This document shows positions 16,563 to 26,286 of a DNA stretch of 64,000 bases, one piece after another (the first letter of the stretch is position 1; the number at the start of each line of letters is the position of its first letter). The translations under genes and the position numbers were made by a program. Origin of the DNA: Myroides odoratimimus (lineage in GTDB: Bacteria > Bacteroidota > Bacteroidia > Flavobacteriales > Flavobacteriaceae); contig NZ_JACAKB010000001.1 in NCBI RefSeq assembly GCF_030326305.1, positions 309,485 to 373,484 of the forward strand, given 5' to 3'. Under the pieces are notes generated by a model. The model made no database searches and was not told the DNA's origin. It saw only the letters and a program-made list of their open reading frames with translations.

Positions 16563-18497
16563 TCACAGTTTGTTTATTAGGTCTTTAAAATACCCATAAT
16601 CTTTGTCTATTAATATTCGTCTGTCAAGATAGCAATTGAATTTTTCGCAAGAGGTTTCGGGTAATAATGTACAACTGAAACAAGCTGAAAGATTCAAGTT
16701 TGCTACACCTTGTCCGTGTGTGTGGTAACAAATTGGGTCTGTTGCACAATCAATTGCGCGAATCATTGAAGATTCAATTAGTTTTCCAATTTTATTGTCA
16801 TCACAAATTGATGTTATTCCACCATAACTTCCTTCTGAACCCGCAATTGTGTATATCAAAACTCCGTTCATTTCAAGCTCTTCGTCAATGTAAAGTCGTT
16901 CTTGAATGGAAGTTGATGGATAACCACACAAATACTCTAATTCTTTGATGATTAAATGTGAAAAAGTATGTATTAAAACATATTTCGGATTTAACTCAAA
17001 ATCTTCATTAAAGTTGGATTCAAAATGTTTTTGATTTCCGATAAGAATTTCAATTCGCTCTTTTATTTTAGAATAGTTTTTAATCCAATCATTTAGAACT
17101 TCATTGTTAAACTCAAAGAAAATTCCTTCTCCAAAACTTTCAATTGCTGGTAAGTACTTTGTTGTTTTTCCAAAAGTTGAAGTAAACTTTTTTACAATAC
17201 TTTCTTTTGTTATTTTTTCAGTATCCTCATCTTCCAAAATCAAACTTGATGAAAGAGGTTCTTGTCGTGTAAAAGAAGTTTGAACAGAAGTGATTTTTAT
17301 TTTATCCATTTTGAAAATAGACTTTATCAAATCATTTTGAAAAAACGAATTGTCAATTTTGTTGAAAATGAGTTTGTCTTCAACTCTTTCGCTGTCTTTT
17401 TCTGTAATGAATTTGTACTCATCAAATCTGTATTGATTTTCAGTTTTGGCAATTTCAAGTTCTCGTTCGCTAAAATTGTTGTCAATCAATTTTTGAATAA
17501 TTGTAGCATCAATTTCTATGTTTTTGTAGCGTTTTAAATTTCTTGAAATTGTTTGTGAATTGCTTCCGTCTTCGTGTTCTTCTCTAATTAAATTGAGTGA
17601 ATGTTCATTTAACTCGTCATTTGCAGGAATGTAAATACTTGACAAAATATTTGGATAATAAACGCTATTACTTGAACGTATAACAGGTTTAAACAAAATA
17701 TCTGTTTCTTTTGTATTGGGTAATAATTCTTGAATTTTCACTCTTAAATTGAACAAACCTGAAAGCGTTGTAAAGTTTAATTGCTCTCCGTTTTTTCTTT
17801 TTGCAATTATCCAAATACCTTTTAAATCGTCTAACTTGTCAGAAGTTATATATTCAAAAATTGCATCTTCTGGAACTTGAATATTGCCAAGTGTAATAAT
17901 ACCTTCTTCGCTTACAGTTTCAGTAGATTCTTTTTTATCGTCTTTTTTCTTGTTTAAAAACATTGCCCATTTATCCCAAGGAATATCAGCAATTTCTCCA
18001 TTAGGAGATGTTAAAACAAAACGAACTTGTTCTAAATCATAGAATTTTCTTTTCTTTTCTCGGTTTTGAACATAACAACTATAACATTTTGGCGGATATA
18101 AATTTTCTTTGTGTTCCGAATTAACGTTATTTTCCCAATTATTTTTCCAATGGTCAATTCTATCAAAACGATTACAATTATTACAATAAAACCATTCGGG
18201 AAAATATTTTGCAGATAAAAAGGCGAATTGATTCTCGGGCTTAAAACCTTGCTTTAATTCATTAACAGGGATTTTTACTAAGTGTTCCAATTGTTGAAAA
18301 TATCTGCTCAAACGGTTTTTGAAGCGTTTATCAAAGATAAAATTATGTTCTTCAAATTTTCCATTTATCTTATCGAAAAAGGGCCATTCATTAAAATTAT
18401 CAATCAATATAGAACCATCTCTTGTTTCTATAATAGAACCAACACCACCATAAGAACTAATGGCTTTTCTTGTTTGTATTTGCTCAAATTGTCCCAT
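16563..18497 (-). CDS. drmB: DrmB-like protein with DUF1998 domain (DISARM)
   Basis: This 644-residue protein starts with a short segment typical of DrmB (RKAISSYGGVGSIIET). It has two CxxC pairs near residues 102-140 (CNNC and CYSC) that could bind zinc. The DUF1998 domain is in its C-terminal quarter, with SHLIIKELEYLCGYPSTS, GSEGSYGG and a late Cys cluster (CFSC, SCEKFNC at about 605-625). DrmB is a core DISARM component that forms a DNA-binding complex with DrmA. Its ATG shares a base with the drmA stop (TAATG), so the two should be made in similar amounts. It is the last gene of the operon. Confidence 0.8.
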   Translation of the reverse strand: MGQFEQIQTRKAISSYGGVGSIIETRDGSILIDNFNEWPFFDKINGKFEEHNFIFDKRFKNRLSRYFQQLEHLVKIPVNELKQGFKPENQFAFLSAKYFPEWFYCNNCNRFDRIDHWKNNWENNVNSEHKENLYPPKCYSCYVQNREKKRKFYDLEQVRFVLTSPNGEIADIPWDKWAMFLNKKKDDKKESTETVSEEGIITLGNIQVPEDAIFEYITSDKLDDLKGIWIIAKRKNGEQLNFTTLSGLFNLRVKIQELLPNTKETDILFKPVIRSSNSVYYPNILSSIYIPANDELNEHSLNLIREEHEDGSNSQTISRNLKRYKNIEIDATIIQKLIDNNFSERELEIAKTENQYRFDEYKFITEKDSERVEDKLIFNKIDNSFFQNDLIKSIFKMDKIKITSVQTSFTRQEPLSSSLILEDEDTEKITKESIVKKFTSTFGKTTKYLPAIESFGEGIFFEFNNEVLNDWIKNYSKIKERIEILIGNQKHFESNFNEDFELNPKYVLIHTFSHLIIKELEYLCGYPSTSIQERLYIDEELEMNGVLIYTIAGSEGSYGGITSICDDNKIGKLIESSMIRAIDCATDPICYHTHGQGVANLNLSACFSCTLLPETSCEKFNCYLDRRILIDKDYGYFKDLINKL

Positions 18498-21400
18498 TAC
18501 TTATTTATTATTTTTACAATGCTATTAGTATCTATTTCTCGCATTGACATCATTAAACTCCAATCATCTAAATCGGACATTTTTTTGATCAGAACTTTAT
18601 AAGTTAAATCACCTTCTTTTGTTGTCCATTTTTCAGATAAAACTTCCAATTTTTCCAAAGCATAATCAAGTTGTTTTTTATTTTTGATACGTTCAGAAAT
18701 AAATATTTTAAGTTCCTTGTAATTTCCTGTAAAATCTTTTGCTCGTTTGTCTGGATATAATCCTTGCTTGTGTCGGACAAAACAAACCAATAAACTTGCT
18801 AAAACTTTGTCTAATGCAATTTCGGTAAATGGTGTAACACTTAAAGGTTCAACGAATTTGTAATAAGCATTGTTGAACGGAACGTAATTTTCAAAATACG
18901 ATTTATCTCTTGAACGATTAGCATCCAATAAATTGATTACAATTCCTTTGTCTTTTCGTCCAACACGACTAGATGCTTGAATGTATTCAGCAACATTTTT
19001 AGGTTGTCCGTTCATTAACATCACATTTAGTCGCTCAATGTCAATACCAACCGAAAACATATTTGAAGCCAAAACTAAATCTACCGAATTCTGAACGAAA
19101 GCGTAACCGTCTTTTGCGACCAAACTAAACGGCATTTCTAACTCGTTTAAGAGCTTTTTGATAGAATTACTTTCAATTCTACTTGTCAATTCTTTTGTTC
19201 TTCCTGCAAGTCCGAAATAATTAAAACCATACACTTTTTTTGACAGTTGATAGCGATTGTGTAAGAGTTTCAAGAAGTCTGAAATTTCTGCAGGAACTTT
19301 ATTGTAAATCTTTCCAACATCACGTAAACTATTGTAGAATGAAACAATCGTCCAAAAATTATCTTCTCTGCTAATTGCTTCTTCTTGCGTTAAACTTTCT
19401 TTTACTCTGTAATACTTGAACAATTCAATTCTTGCCAAAAGCAAATTTCCTAAAATACGTATTTGCGAATTTAAAGCTGTTTTTCCTGTTGGCATAAAAC
19501 CAATATGTTTTCGTTTGCTTTCAGTTGAAACATAAGAAAAGAAATTATCATCATAAGTTACTCCCATTGGTGGAAAAACATTCAATTCTCTATTTCCATA
19601 GAGCATTGCAACTTGTTGTTCGGTGTTTCTTGTTGTTGCTGTTGAAGTAATGATTTTTGGCTTTCTTTTTCCTTTTGTAGCGAGTAATTCAACGATTGAT
19701 TCATACAAACCTGTGATTGAACCCAAAGGACCACTTAACAAGTGTAATTCATCTTGAATAATTAAATCAGGGGGTGATTTTTTATCGTCTAATGAATTGA
19801 AAAGATGATGTCCTTCTTCTCTGTGTGAGAGCATCGCAAATTTATCAACTGTTGCGAAAAGCAATGTTGGTGGATTTTGATAAATTTTATCGTCCACAAA
19901 ATAAATTGGTAATTCTAGATTAAAAGCACATTCTGAATTTAAGCAATTGGTCGAGAAAATATTGTTTGTTGCTTTGTAACCCAAATCAAATTTTCCTAAA
20001 CTATTTTGCGACACTAAATTACAACCGCACCACGAACAACTTGTAATTGGAAAAGTATTTGCTTTACGATAATCTCCTACTTTTTTGTTATTCAGTTTTG
20101 TTATTTCGTCAAATGTTTTTTTGAATATTGTTTGAGCATCTTTATATGAATTTGGTGTTGTAGAAGCTCCAACCCACATTCCAATTGAAATTTTGTTTTC
20201 TCCAAAAAAGTATTCTTCGTTTGGTTTAAAAAATCTTCTCAAAAAGTCTAACGAAAGAATCAATTTTGTTGCACGTTCAAATTGTTGTGCAGTCAGCAAA
20301 CGCAATGTATAACGCATAATCACAGAAACTCCGTCCGAATCTTTTCCGTATAAAATTCTTCTGCTAATTATCGTGAATGCTGTAATTGCCAAATACGCTT
20401 CTGTTTTACCGCCACCTGTCGGAAACCAAAGCAAATCAACAACGTTGTTTCTGTCGTCAGAATTTTCGTTGATTATTGATTCAAGATTCAACAAGAAAAA
20501 CGCTAATTGAAAAGGTCTGTAATTAGGTTTGAATGTGTGATTTTTGAAAAAGTCTAAATCATTGTATTTAAAGTTTTCATCAATTTCAGACAGTTCAATT
20601 CCTTTCTTTCCAAACAAATCTTTGTTTGAGATTAGCATTTGAATATACATTGCTGTATTTGATAGCAAAAAGGATTTAAAAGCAATTTCATTTTCACTTA
20701 GAAAGTCTATATTCTTGATTAGCCTTTCGTATGTTCTGTTCTGCTTTTCTAAAATTGTGCTTAAAGACTTTTTGTAATTATCTTCTGCATTTGTTTTTTC
20801 CTGCTTTGTTATCCAACCTTTATACTCTTGTGCAAAGAGTATTAATTTTTGAATGATTGTTGATTTATCTAAGTCAGTCCAAATTGAAAGGTTTTTCAAT
20901 TCAGTAATATCTTTTAAATTTTCAGGAAAGTCTTCTTTAAAAGCGTTGCTGTAATTTTTAATATCAACTTCAGGCAAAAACGTAGTTTTTAATTCCGTTG
21001 GATTTTTATAGTCATTCCAATTTACTGCACAACCGTGGCCAATTGCAAAAGAGTGTTCTTTTCTGTATTGAAAGTTGATTAAGTTTAGTTCTTCGTCAAA
21101 AGGGTTTGTTTCAGAAAGTTGTTTGTATGGCAAAAACGTCACGCCCGAAATAGAAATTTCACCTTGTAAAATTGCTTTATGATTTAGTTCTGGATTACTA
21201 AATGAAAATTTGTTTTTCGGGTGATTCAATTTGTTTGCTAACAAAATTTTTATGAATTTGCCATAGTGGGTTTCGTAAATTTTCTTGTAATAGCAAGTAA
21301 TGATAGAATTATCTTCTTGATTTTGGTCTAAAGGATATTCTTTTGATTCGTCGAAATTTATCTCTGTTAGATTTAGTTCAACAGTTTTAGGTTCTATTTT

Positions 21401-22093
21401 TACTCTTTTCCAAAGTCGTCCTAAAAGTAATTCTCCTTTTTTATATGCAACGCTGTCAAGCAACTCTGTTTGTTGTTCGTTTTCTTTAAATCGGCTTCTA
21501 TAATTGCGAACAGATAAACCGCCTTTATCAAATTCTTCTTTGTTTAAGGACATTAGTCCGTTTTCGTATTTGAAATACTTGGTAACTGAATTATATGGAT
21601 TTTCAGAAAACTTTTTGAAATCCTCTTCTGAAATTTCTATCGTTGCCAATGTTGGTTCTATTTGTGCATATTTTGCGTAACTGAAAGTTACGGTTAAAGT
21701 TTTTGCATCTTTTGGAACGCAAAAAGTTAAACCAAAATTTGTTGGAAAGTATTGATTGGCTTCTGAATATTCTTTTTCAGGTTCTACATTTTTACTTTTG
21801 TCAATATCTTTATCAACATTTTCATCAGCATTATTCGTTTCGGGTGTTTTATTTTCAATGTTAATGTCATCGTCTTCTAATTCTGCATTTGCATCGTGTG
21901 TTTCTTTTTCTCCGATAGAAACTTCCATATCACGTTCGGGAAACAAAATACCCGAATAATATCTACTCAATGGATAATCTGAAATGATTTCATTTTCATT
22001 GTCAGAAATAAAAACATCAGAACCGGGACCAATCAAATTATCTTTGATTTTATCTCGAAATATCAATCTTGGTTCGTTTAAATAGTTATTCAT
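18497..22093 (-). CDS. drmA: DrmA-like SF2 helicase (DISARM)
   Basis: This 1198-residue protein is of the size known for DrmA. Visible helicase motifs are Walker A PTGGGKTEAYL (about residue 558), DELH in motif II (about 781), the TSTAT motif III (about 816), and the C-terminal block VGIDIERLNV followed by QASSRVGRK (about 1042). An insertion with four Cys (CSWCGC, and NCLNSEC, about 684-720) may bind zinc. A very acidic Asn/Glu/Asp stretch lies near 68-110. It overlaps the upstream gene by 8 bases and drmB by 1. In DISARM the DrmA-DrmB complex binds incoming phage DNA; here the same job is inferred. Confidence 0.82.
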   Translation of the reverse strand: MNNYLNEPRLIFRDKIKDNLIGPGSDVFISDNENEIISDYPLSRYYSGILFPERDMEVSIGEKETHDANAELEDDDINIENKTPETNNADENVDKDIDKSKNVEPEKEYSEANQYFPTNFGLTFCVPKDAKTLTVTFSYAKYAQIEPTLATIEISEEDFKKFSENPYNSVTKYFKYENGLMSLNKEEFDKGGLSVRNYRSRFKENEQQTELLDSVAYKKGELLLGRLWKRVKIEPKTVELNLTEINFDESKEYPLDQNQEDNSIITCYYKKIYETHYGKFIKILLANKLNHPKNKFSFSNPELNHKAILQGEISISGVTFLPYKQLSETNPFDEELNLINFQYRKEHSFAIGHGCAVNWNDYKNPTELKTTFLPEVDIKNYSNAFKEDFPENLKDITELKNLSIWTDLDKSTIIQKLILFAQEYKGWITKQEKTNAEDNYKKSLSTILEKQNRTYERLIKNIDFLSENEIAFKSFLLSNTAMYIQMLISNKDLFGKKGIELSEIDENFKYNDLDFFKNHTFKPNYRPFQLAFFLLNLESIINENSDDRNNVVDLLWFPTGGGKTEAYLAITAFTIISRRILYGKDSDGVSVIMRYTLRLLTAQQFERATKLILSLDFLRRFFKPNEEYFFGENKISIGMWVGASTTPNSYKDAQTIFKKTFDEITKLNNKKVGDYRKANTFPITSCSWCGCNLVSQNSLGKFDLGYKATNNIFSTNCLNSECAFNLELPIYFVDDKIYQNPPTLLFATVDKFAMLSHREEGHHLFNSLDDKKSPPDLIIQDELHLLSGPLGSITGLYESIVELLATKGKRKPKIITSTATTRNTEQQVAMLYGNRELNVFPPMGVTYDDNFFSYVSTESKRKHIGFMPTGKTALNSQIRILGNLLLARIELFKYYRVKESLTQEEAISREDNFWTIVSFYNSLRDVGKIYNKVPAEISDFLKLLHNRYQLSKKVYGFNYFGLAGRTKELTSRIESNSIKKLLNELEMPFSLVAKDGYAFVQNSVDLVLASNMFSVGIDIERLNVMLMNGQPKNVAEYIQASSRVGRKDKGIVINLLDANRSRDKSYFENYVPFNNAYYKFVEPLSVTPFTEIALDKVLASLLVCFVRHKQGLYPDKRAKDFTGNYKELKIFISERIKNKKQLDYALEKLEVLSEKWTTKEGDLTYKVLIKKMSDLDDWSLMMSMREIDTNSIVKIINK

Positions 22094-24548
22094 CTACCAA
22101 AGTCTTTTTAATTATTGTTTTTTCTTGAATTGTTGCGGTTAGTTTTTCTAAAATTTCATTCGGTAATTTTTTTAGAGAATCGCTTTTTTCTTCTTTGTTA
22201 GAAGCAATATAATCTAACAAATCATTACCCAAAATCTTTCCTGCTTGTTGTCTTATGGAATGGTCTTTTTTAGAATAAATTTTAAATTTTTCAAATTCAG
22301 TTACGATTAAATCGTATGAACAGTTATTATTCATATTTATACATAATTCTCTAATGGCTTCCAAAGTTTTAACTCTTGGAAATCTTGTCGAGGATTTTTC
22401 ATCTAAATATAGACGGAATGTGTTGAAATTGATTTTAAATGACGTAAATAATGAGTTGTAAAATTCTTCTAAATTGCTAAATTGTTTTGATAGGTCTTTC
22501 AAAGTTTGTTTCCAACTGTCTGCATATTTATCAAATGAGTCCAATAAATTTTCTGTGTCAAATATTTTTAAAATTTTTAGAAACTCATCTTTGCTATTAT
22601 TTTGATAAAAACGTATAGTGGCATTTTCATAGACTTCACCAATAGTCGTTTTGATTTGTTCGTTATTTTCTACTAGAAATACTCCTTTTGAAGAATCAAA
22701 CTTATCTTTAGTTCCATCACTAAACTCAATCTCATAAATTGAATGTCCTTTCGGTAAATCAATAGTTTCATAAGGATTGTTTCTAAATTCTTCGTTATTC
22801 AAATCAAAAGAAAATATATCATCTAATTCTCGTTTATTTATTTCAGTTGAATGAACAAAATCTGTTTTAAAAAAAATCAATCTGTCCTTATGATTCAATC
22901 TTATTTTTTCTAGATTTTGGTATGCTCGCTCGACATTGTCAAATGAAATTTCATCTAAATTTTTGTAATTAAGAATTTCGCAATAACCCTTTATAGATTT
23001 GATTTTTGAGTATAAATTAATGTTATTCAAATAGGGAATGATTATTATTTGCCTTTCCGAATTTTGTTGCTTGTCATTTATCCATTTGTCTAAATATAGT
23101 TTTAAATTATCAATCCTTTTATCACTGATTAGATGGATATTATTTATCTTTTCATTTTTTATTTGAGTGTAAACAGCATCATAATTTTTTTTCTCAACAA
23201 CAAGATAAACTGGTTTAGGATTACTTTCTTTTGCTTTCTGCTTGATATAATTCCATTTCAAATTTTCATTTTCCAATATACAGGAAAGTTTTGAGAACAA
23301 ATTAAAAATACGGTCAGTATAGCCTTTGATTGTATCAGGGTTGTAAATGTTTTTTTCGTAGAAAAAGTTATTTAACTCATCTAAAAAAGCTTCGCTTTGA
23401 AAAAAATGATTAAGTCGATCTAAATATTCTTGATAAATTCCTTTTGAAAGATTAGTATTTACCAAAATCATTCTCAAAAAGAAATTGGTGTATTTCAAAA
23501 TGAAAGTGAAGTTGACCTTGCTTTCATCTTTTAGTATCTCACATTCTTTAAAAATTTCTATAAATGAAGAATATAGGTTGCTATTGTTTAATGTGACCTT
23601 CGTTATTTCATTTGGTATTTCGTTGTTTGCTATTTTTACTTCATCATTTGACCACCACCATTCCAAAAATTGATTTTCAGAATTTGGTTTATCTGTTCCG
23701 ATTACAATTATGTTTTTGTATTTTTCTCTGTATTTTTCTTGAAGAATAAAGTCAAAAGAATTTCTATATTTTGCGTCACCAATAATTATGATTTCATCAA
23801 ATTGGTGATTTCCGTTTAAAAGAAAATTTTGTGCAGAATTAAAGTCGTTACAACATTCAACTAAATAACTAAAAAATGGTAAATCATTACTGATTTTTCC
23901 GTTCTTGTTTGTATATCTTATCGGCAAAAAATTACTTTCTCTAAAAAATGATTTTTCAGCAATTACTAAGGTTCTATTTTTAAAATCTGTTATAAAAGGA
24001 AATTTTTCATTGAAAGTTGCACTTAAAAATGAGCGATATCTATCTATGTTTTTTGAAGCATTTTTATTATCAACCAGATTCGGATTTAGCTTCGTAAAAT
24101 TAGGTTTGTCAAAAAAGAAATCAACTATTCCAAGTTCATTTTTTTTCGGAAATTGGAAGTTTATTTTTACTTTTTCATTATAAGTGCTTTTTACAATAAA
24201 AATCCGATGTTCTTTATTGTGTTTTTTGTAAATCAAATCTCCATTATTCAGTATAGGTAATCTGTTTTTTTCGTAATTGAAAAAACTTTGGAAAAGTTTG
24301 ATTAATACGATTGAATGAAAAATGGAAGTAAAAAAGTTTTCCCTATATTCTTCTTCAGGTATGCTTATGAAAAAATCCTTTTTTTCAGCGTTATCGTTAA
24401 GGATATACTGGTAAATCAAATGAAAGTTTGCAAAGTCAAATATGCTGTACTTTTCAAAATCAGTTTCTCTTAAATTGATTTCGTCAGCGTAACATTCCTT
24501 TATTTCGGAATAAATAAGGTTTAAATAGTCTTTGATTTGTTTTTTCAT
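22086..24548 (-). CDS. 820-residue protein, candidate DrmE, first gene of the DISARM-like operon
   Basis: I do not recognise a catalytic motif. The middle has two alternating strand-helix stretches (around FDEIIIIGDAKYRN and near YLVVEKKNYDAVY to RQIIIIPYLNN) that look like Rossmann or degenerate helicase-type folds without a Walker A. A strand-rich segment follows (YEIEFSDGT to ATIRFYQ, about 620-675), then a helical tail. Size, position directly before drmA and this layout fit DrmE of class 2 DISARM, but I cannot confirm it without a profile search. It overlaps drmA by 8 bases. Base use is strongly AT-rich with many Asn, Lys and Phe, as in the two genes behind it. Confidence 0.55.
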   Translation of the reverse strand: MKKQIKDYLNLIYSEIKECYADEINLRETDFEKYSIFDFANFHLIYQYILNDNAEKKDFFISIPEEEYRENFFTSIFHSIVLIKLFQSFFNYEKNRLPILNNGDLIYKKHNKEHRIFIVKSTYNEKVKINFQFPKKNELGIVDFFFDKPNFTKLNPNLVDNKNASKNIDRYRSFLSATFNEKFPFITDFKNRTLVIAEKSFFRESNFLPIRYTNKNGKISNDLPFFSYLVECCNDFNSAQNFLLNGNHQFDEIIIIGDAKYRNSFDFILQEKYREKYKNIIVIGTDKPNSENQFLEWWWSNDEVKIANNEIPNEITKVTLNNSNLYSSFIEIFKECEILKDESKVNFTFILKYTNFFLRMILVNTNLSKGIYQEYLDRLNHFFQSEAFLDELNNFFYEKNIYNPDTIKGYTDRIFNLFSKLSCILENENLKWNYIKQKAKESNPKPVYLVVEKKNYDAVYTQIKNEKINNIHLISDKRIDNLKLYLDKWINDKQQNSERQIIIIPYLNNINLYSKIKSIKGYCEILNYKNLDEISFDNVERAYQNLEKIRLNHKDRLIFFKTDFVHSTEINKRELDDIFSFDLNNEEFRNNPYETIDLPKGHSIYEIEFSDGTKDKFDSSKGVFLVENNEQIKTTIGEVYENATIRFYQNNSKDEFLKILKIFDTENLLDSFDKYADSWKQTLKDLSKQFSNLEEFYNSLFTSFKINFNTFRLYLDEKSSTRFPRVKTLEAIRELCINMNNNCSYDLIVTEFEKFKIYSKKDHSIRQQAGKILGNDLLDYIASNKEEKSDSLKKLPNEILEKLTATIQEKTIIKKTLVDE

Positions 24549-24567
24549 TTAATATCATTCTCGTTTT

Positions 24568-24629
24568 CTATGCTGTTCGTTTAGAGTGTTGTATAATATT
24601 GTTTTTTTATAAAACAAACCACAGCATAG
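24568..24629. promoter_or_regulatory. Inverted repeat in the leader of the DISARM-like operon
   Basis: CTATGCTGT (24568-24576) and ACAGCATAG (24621-24629) are a perfect 9-base inverted repeat, 44 bases apart, starting 20 bases upstream of the first operon gene. On the minus strand TTTG lies inside it, but no good TAnnTTTG follows. It could be an operator for looping or dimer binding, or the ends of an insertion. Confidence 0.35.
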
Positions 24630-25301
24630 TTTCAAAAAAAGCCTAACCATATACTTATTTGTTTATAATACACTACTAATATAATTAGTTTATTGTAAAT
24701 TAAATACTTAACAAACTAACTTAAATTTTGATAGCGAAATAATTAGATAATATTAATTCTTTTCAAACATAATATAATTTCACTAATCTCTATTACGGAA
24801 ATCCGTAAACCCCTCAATATTTTGAGTCTATCTGCAATTTCAATACAAAACTAACGACTTCGGAGTAGTTTTCCAGCCCTCTGCAAGAGCAAGTAGTTTT
24901 GATGGCATGAACTCAATTTCGAGTGCCTCAAAACATAACTTGCTGTTATCTTTTCGATAACTTTTTCAACTTATTTACAATATGTTTTTTCTAATGCAAA
25001 CACTTTGTGTAACTATATGATTTAACGTCAATTACGCCACTTAAGTGCCTTTTTATGTATTATTTGTCTCTATTTACAGTTATTTGTCAAAGCAATCAAT
25101 GCTTTGGTTAGACAAGCGTAAAATCGTAGCTATGGCTTTACAGAGCTCCCAACGATTAAACGTACAAATAGACTTGTGATAAAACCTTTATACAGTTTAA
25201 TGTCTGAAACTTTGGAGTTAGAGCTAAACAGACAAAATTGCGATTGGTTAACAACATAGAGAAATGAACGGAATTATAAACAGATAAAAGAACTAGAAAT
25301 T
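24630..25301. other. Gene-free, hairpin-rich stretch, likely remnant of a conjugative transposon
   Basis: No gene is seen. The clearest structure is 24889-24943: GCAAGT-AGTTTTGA, GGC and ACTC pair with GAGT, GCC, TCAAAAC and ACTTGC in one long imperfect stem. Others are AAAACTA/TAGTTTT (about 24847-24872), ACGGA/TCCGT (24797-24808), the palindrome CACTTAAGTG (25038-25047) and CAAAGCA-ATCAA-TGCTTTG (25088-25106). It directly precedes a DUF3408 gene, the place where Bacteroidota conjugative transposons have the mobilisation and transfer origin region. An oriT remnant is possible, not shown. Confidence 0.4.
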
Positions 25302-25736
25302 ATGGAAGAAGAATTTAAAAAGAAACAGAGAATTGACGAAGAGGCAATGATGGCACTAATGGTTGATGGACTAAGACCTAATGGATTTACAGAGGCTGAA
25401 CTCAATGCCCCTGGTATAAGAGATGAGCAAGAAGAAACTAAAGAGATACCAAAGAAGCAAAAGCGTGTAAAAAAAGAACAGAACTCTACTAAAGAATATA
25501 AAGTAGTAGATTATGAAGAATTCTTTTTAAAAGATGTCAAAAGTACAGCACGTCATGGGAAATCGGTGTATATAGACCCCGAACACCACAAAATCCTTTC
25601 TCGTATTGTTCAGGTCATTGCGGATGATAAACTGACTATCTATGCTTATCTCTATAATCTACTAGAGCATCATTTCAATGAGTTCGAACAGCAGATAACT
25701 ACAAGCTTTAATGAAAAGAACAAACCTATCTTTTAA
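25302..25736 (+). CDS. DUF3408 protein of Bacteroidota conjugative transposons
   Basis: This 144-residue protein has an acidic/basic N-terminal half and a C-terminal DUF3408 domain: the pattern is ARHGKSVYIDPEHHKILSRI, then a short Tyr-rich helix, then HHFNEFEQQI and a final NKPIF. Such proteins sit at the start of tra operons, next to a ParA-like gene, and may help in partition or transfer regulation. Here neither ParA nor any tra gene follows, so it is a leftover. It ends at a hairpin shared with the converging radC-like gene. Confidence 0.8.
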   Translation: MEEEFKKKQRIDEEAMMALMVDGLRPNGFTEAELNAPGIRDEQEETKEIPKKQKRVKKEQNSTKEYKVVDYEEFFLKDVKSTARHGKSVYIDPEHHKILSRIVQVIADDKLTIYAYLYNLLEHHFNEFEQQITTSFNEKNKPIF

Positions 25737-25754
25737 GTATTTCACTAAAAAAAT

Positions 25755-25798
25755 AAAGAAGTAAAACTGTAAAAGCACCTTTACAGTTTTACTTCTTT
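25755..25798. terminator. Long perfect hairpin between converging genes
   Basis: AAAGAAGTAAAACTGTAAA (25755-25773) pairs perfectly with 25780-25798, a 19-bp stem. It separates the DUF3408 gene and the radC-like gene and probably ends both transcripts. Confidence 0.8.
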
Positions 25799-25815
25799 AA
25801 AAAAACAAAGGCACC

Positions 25816-26286
25816 TTATAAGATGCCTTCATCTGCAAAAGAGTAGTAACTCTCTGCTGTTATAATTAAATGATCTAAAAGAGTAATATCAAGTATTTTG
25901 CTTGCTTCTTTAATCTTTCTTGTAATTTGTCTATCAGCATCACTTGGAGCTAATTTTCCTGACGGATGATTATGTACAATCAAGAATGCTGTAGCATGCG
26001 CTTTTAAAAGAGCGGAGAAAATGATTCTTAAATCTACTATTGTACCTGTTATCCCTCCTGAGGAAACTTCTAATACTCCAAGTACTTTGTTGTTGTTTGA
26101 AAGCATAAGTACTTTAAACTGTTCTAATAATTCAATCTTATTACTATCCCAAGCCTTTAATGCTATTTGATAGGCACTGTAAGAAGATGTAATTTGAGGT
26201 CTCTGTGAAGCCTTCACTTTTGATTTGTAGATCAATTCTACTTCTGATGCGATAAGCCATTCTTTGTTTAAAACTGTAGTTTCCAT
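25816..26286 (-). CDS. RadC-like JAB/MPN-domain protein of mobile elements
   Basis: This 156-residue protein is the JAB domain alone, without the helix-hairpin-helix of full RadC. The metal-binding JAMM signature is intact: HNHPSG followed by SDADRQ. Short RadC-like proteins of this kind are typical cargo of Bacteroidota integrative elements and are thought to act in anti-restriction or replication, but no function is proven. It is preceded by an unusual 277-base leader. Confidence 0.85.
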   Translation of the reverse strand: METTVLNKEWLIASEVELIYKSKVKASQRPQITSSYSAYQIALKAWDSNKIELLEQFKVLMLSNNNKVLGVLEVSSGGITGTIVDLRIIFSALLKAHATAFLIVHNHPSGKLAPSDADRQITRKIKEASKILDITLLDHLIITAESYYSFADEGIL

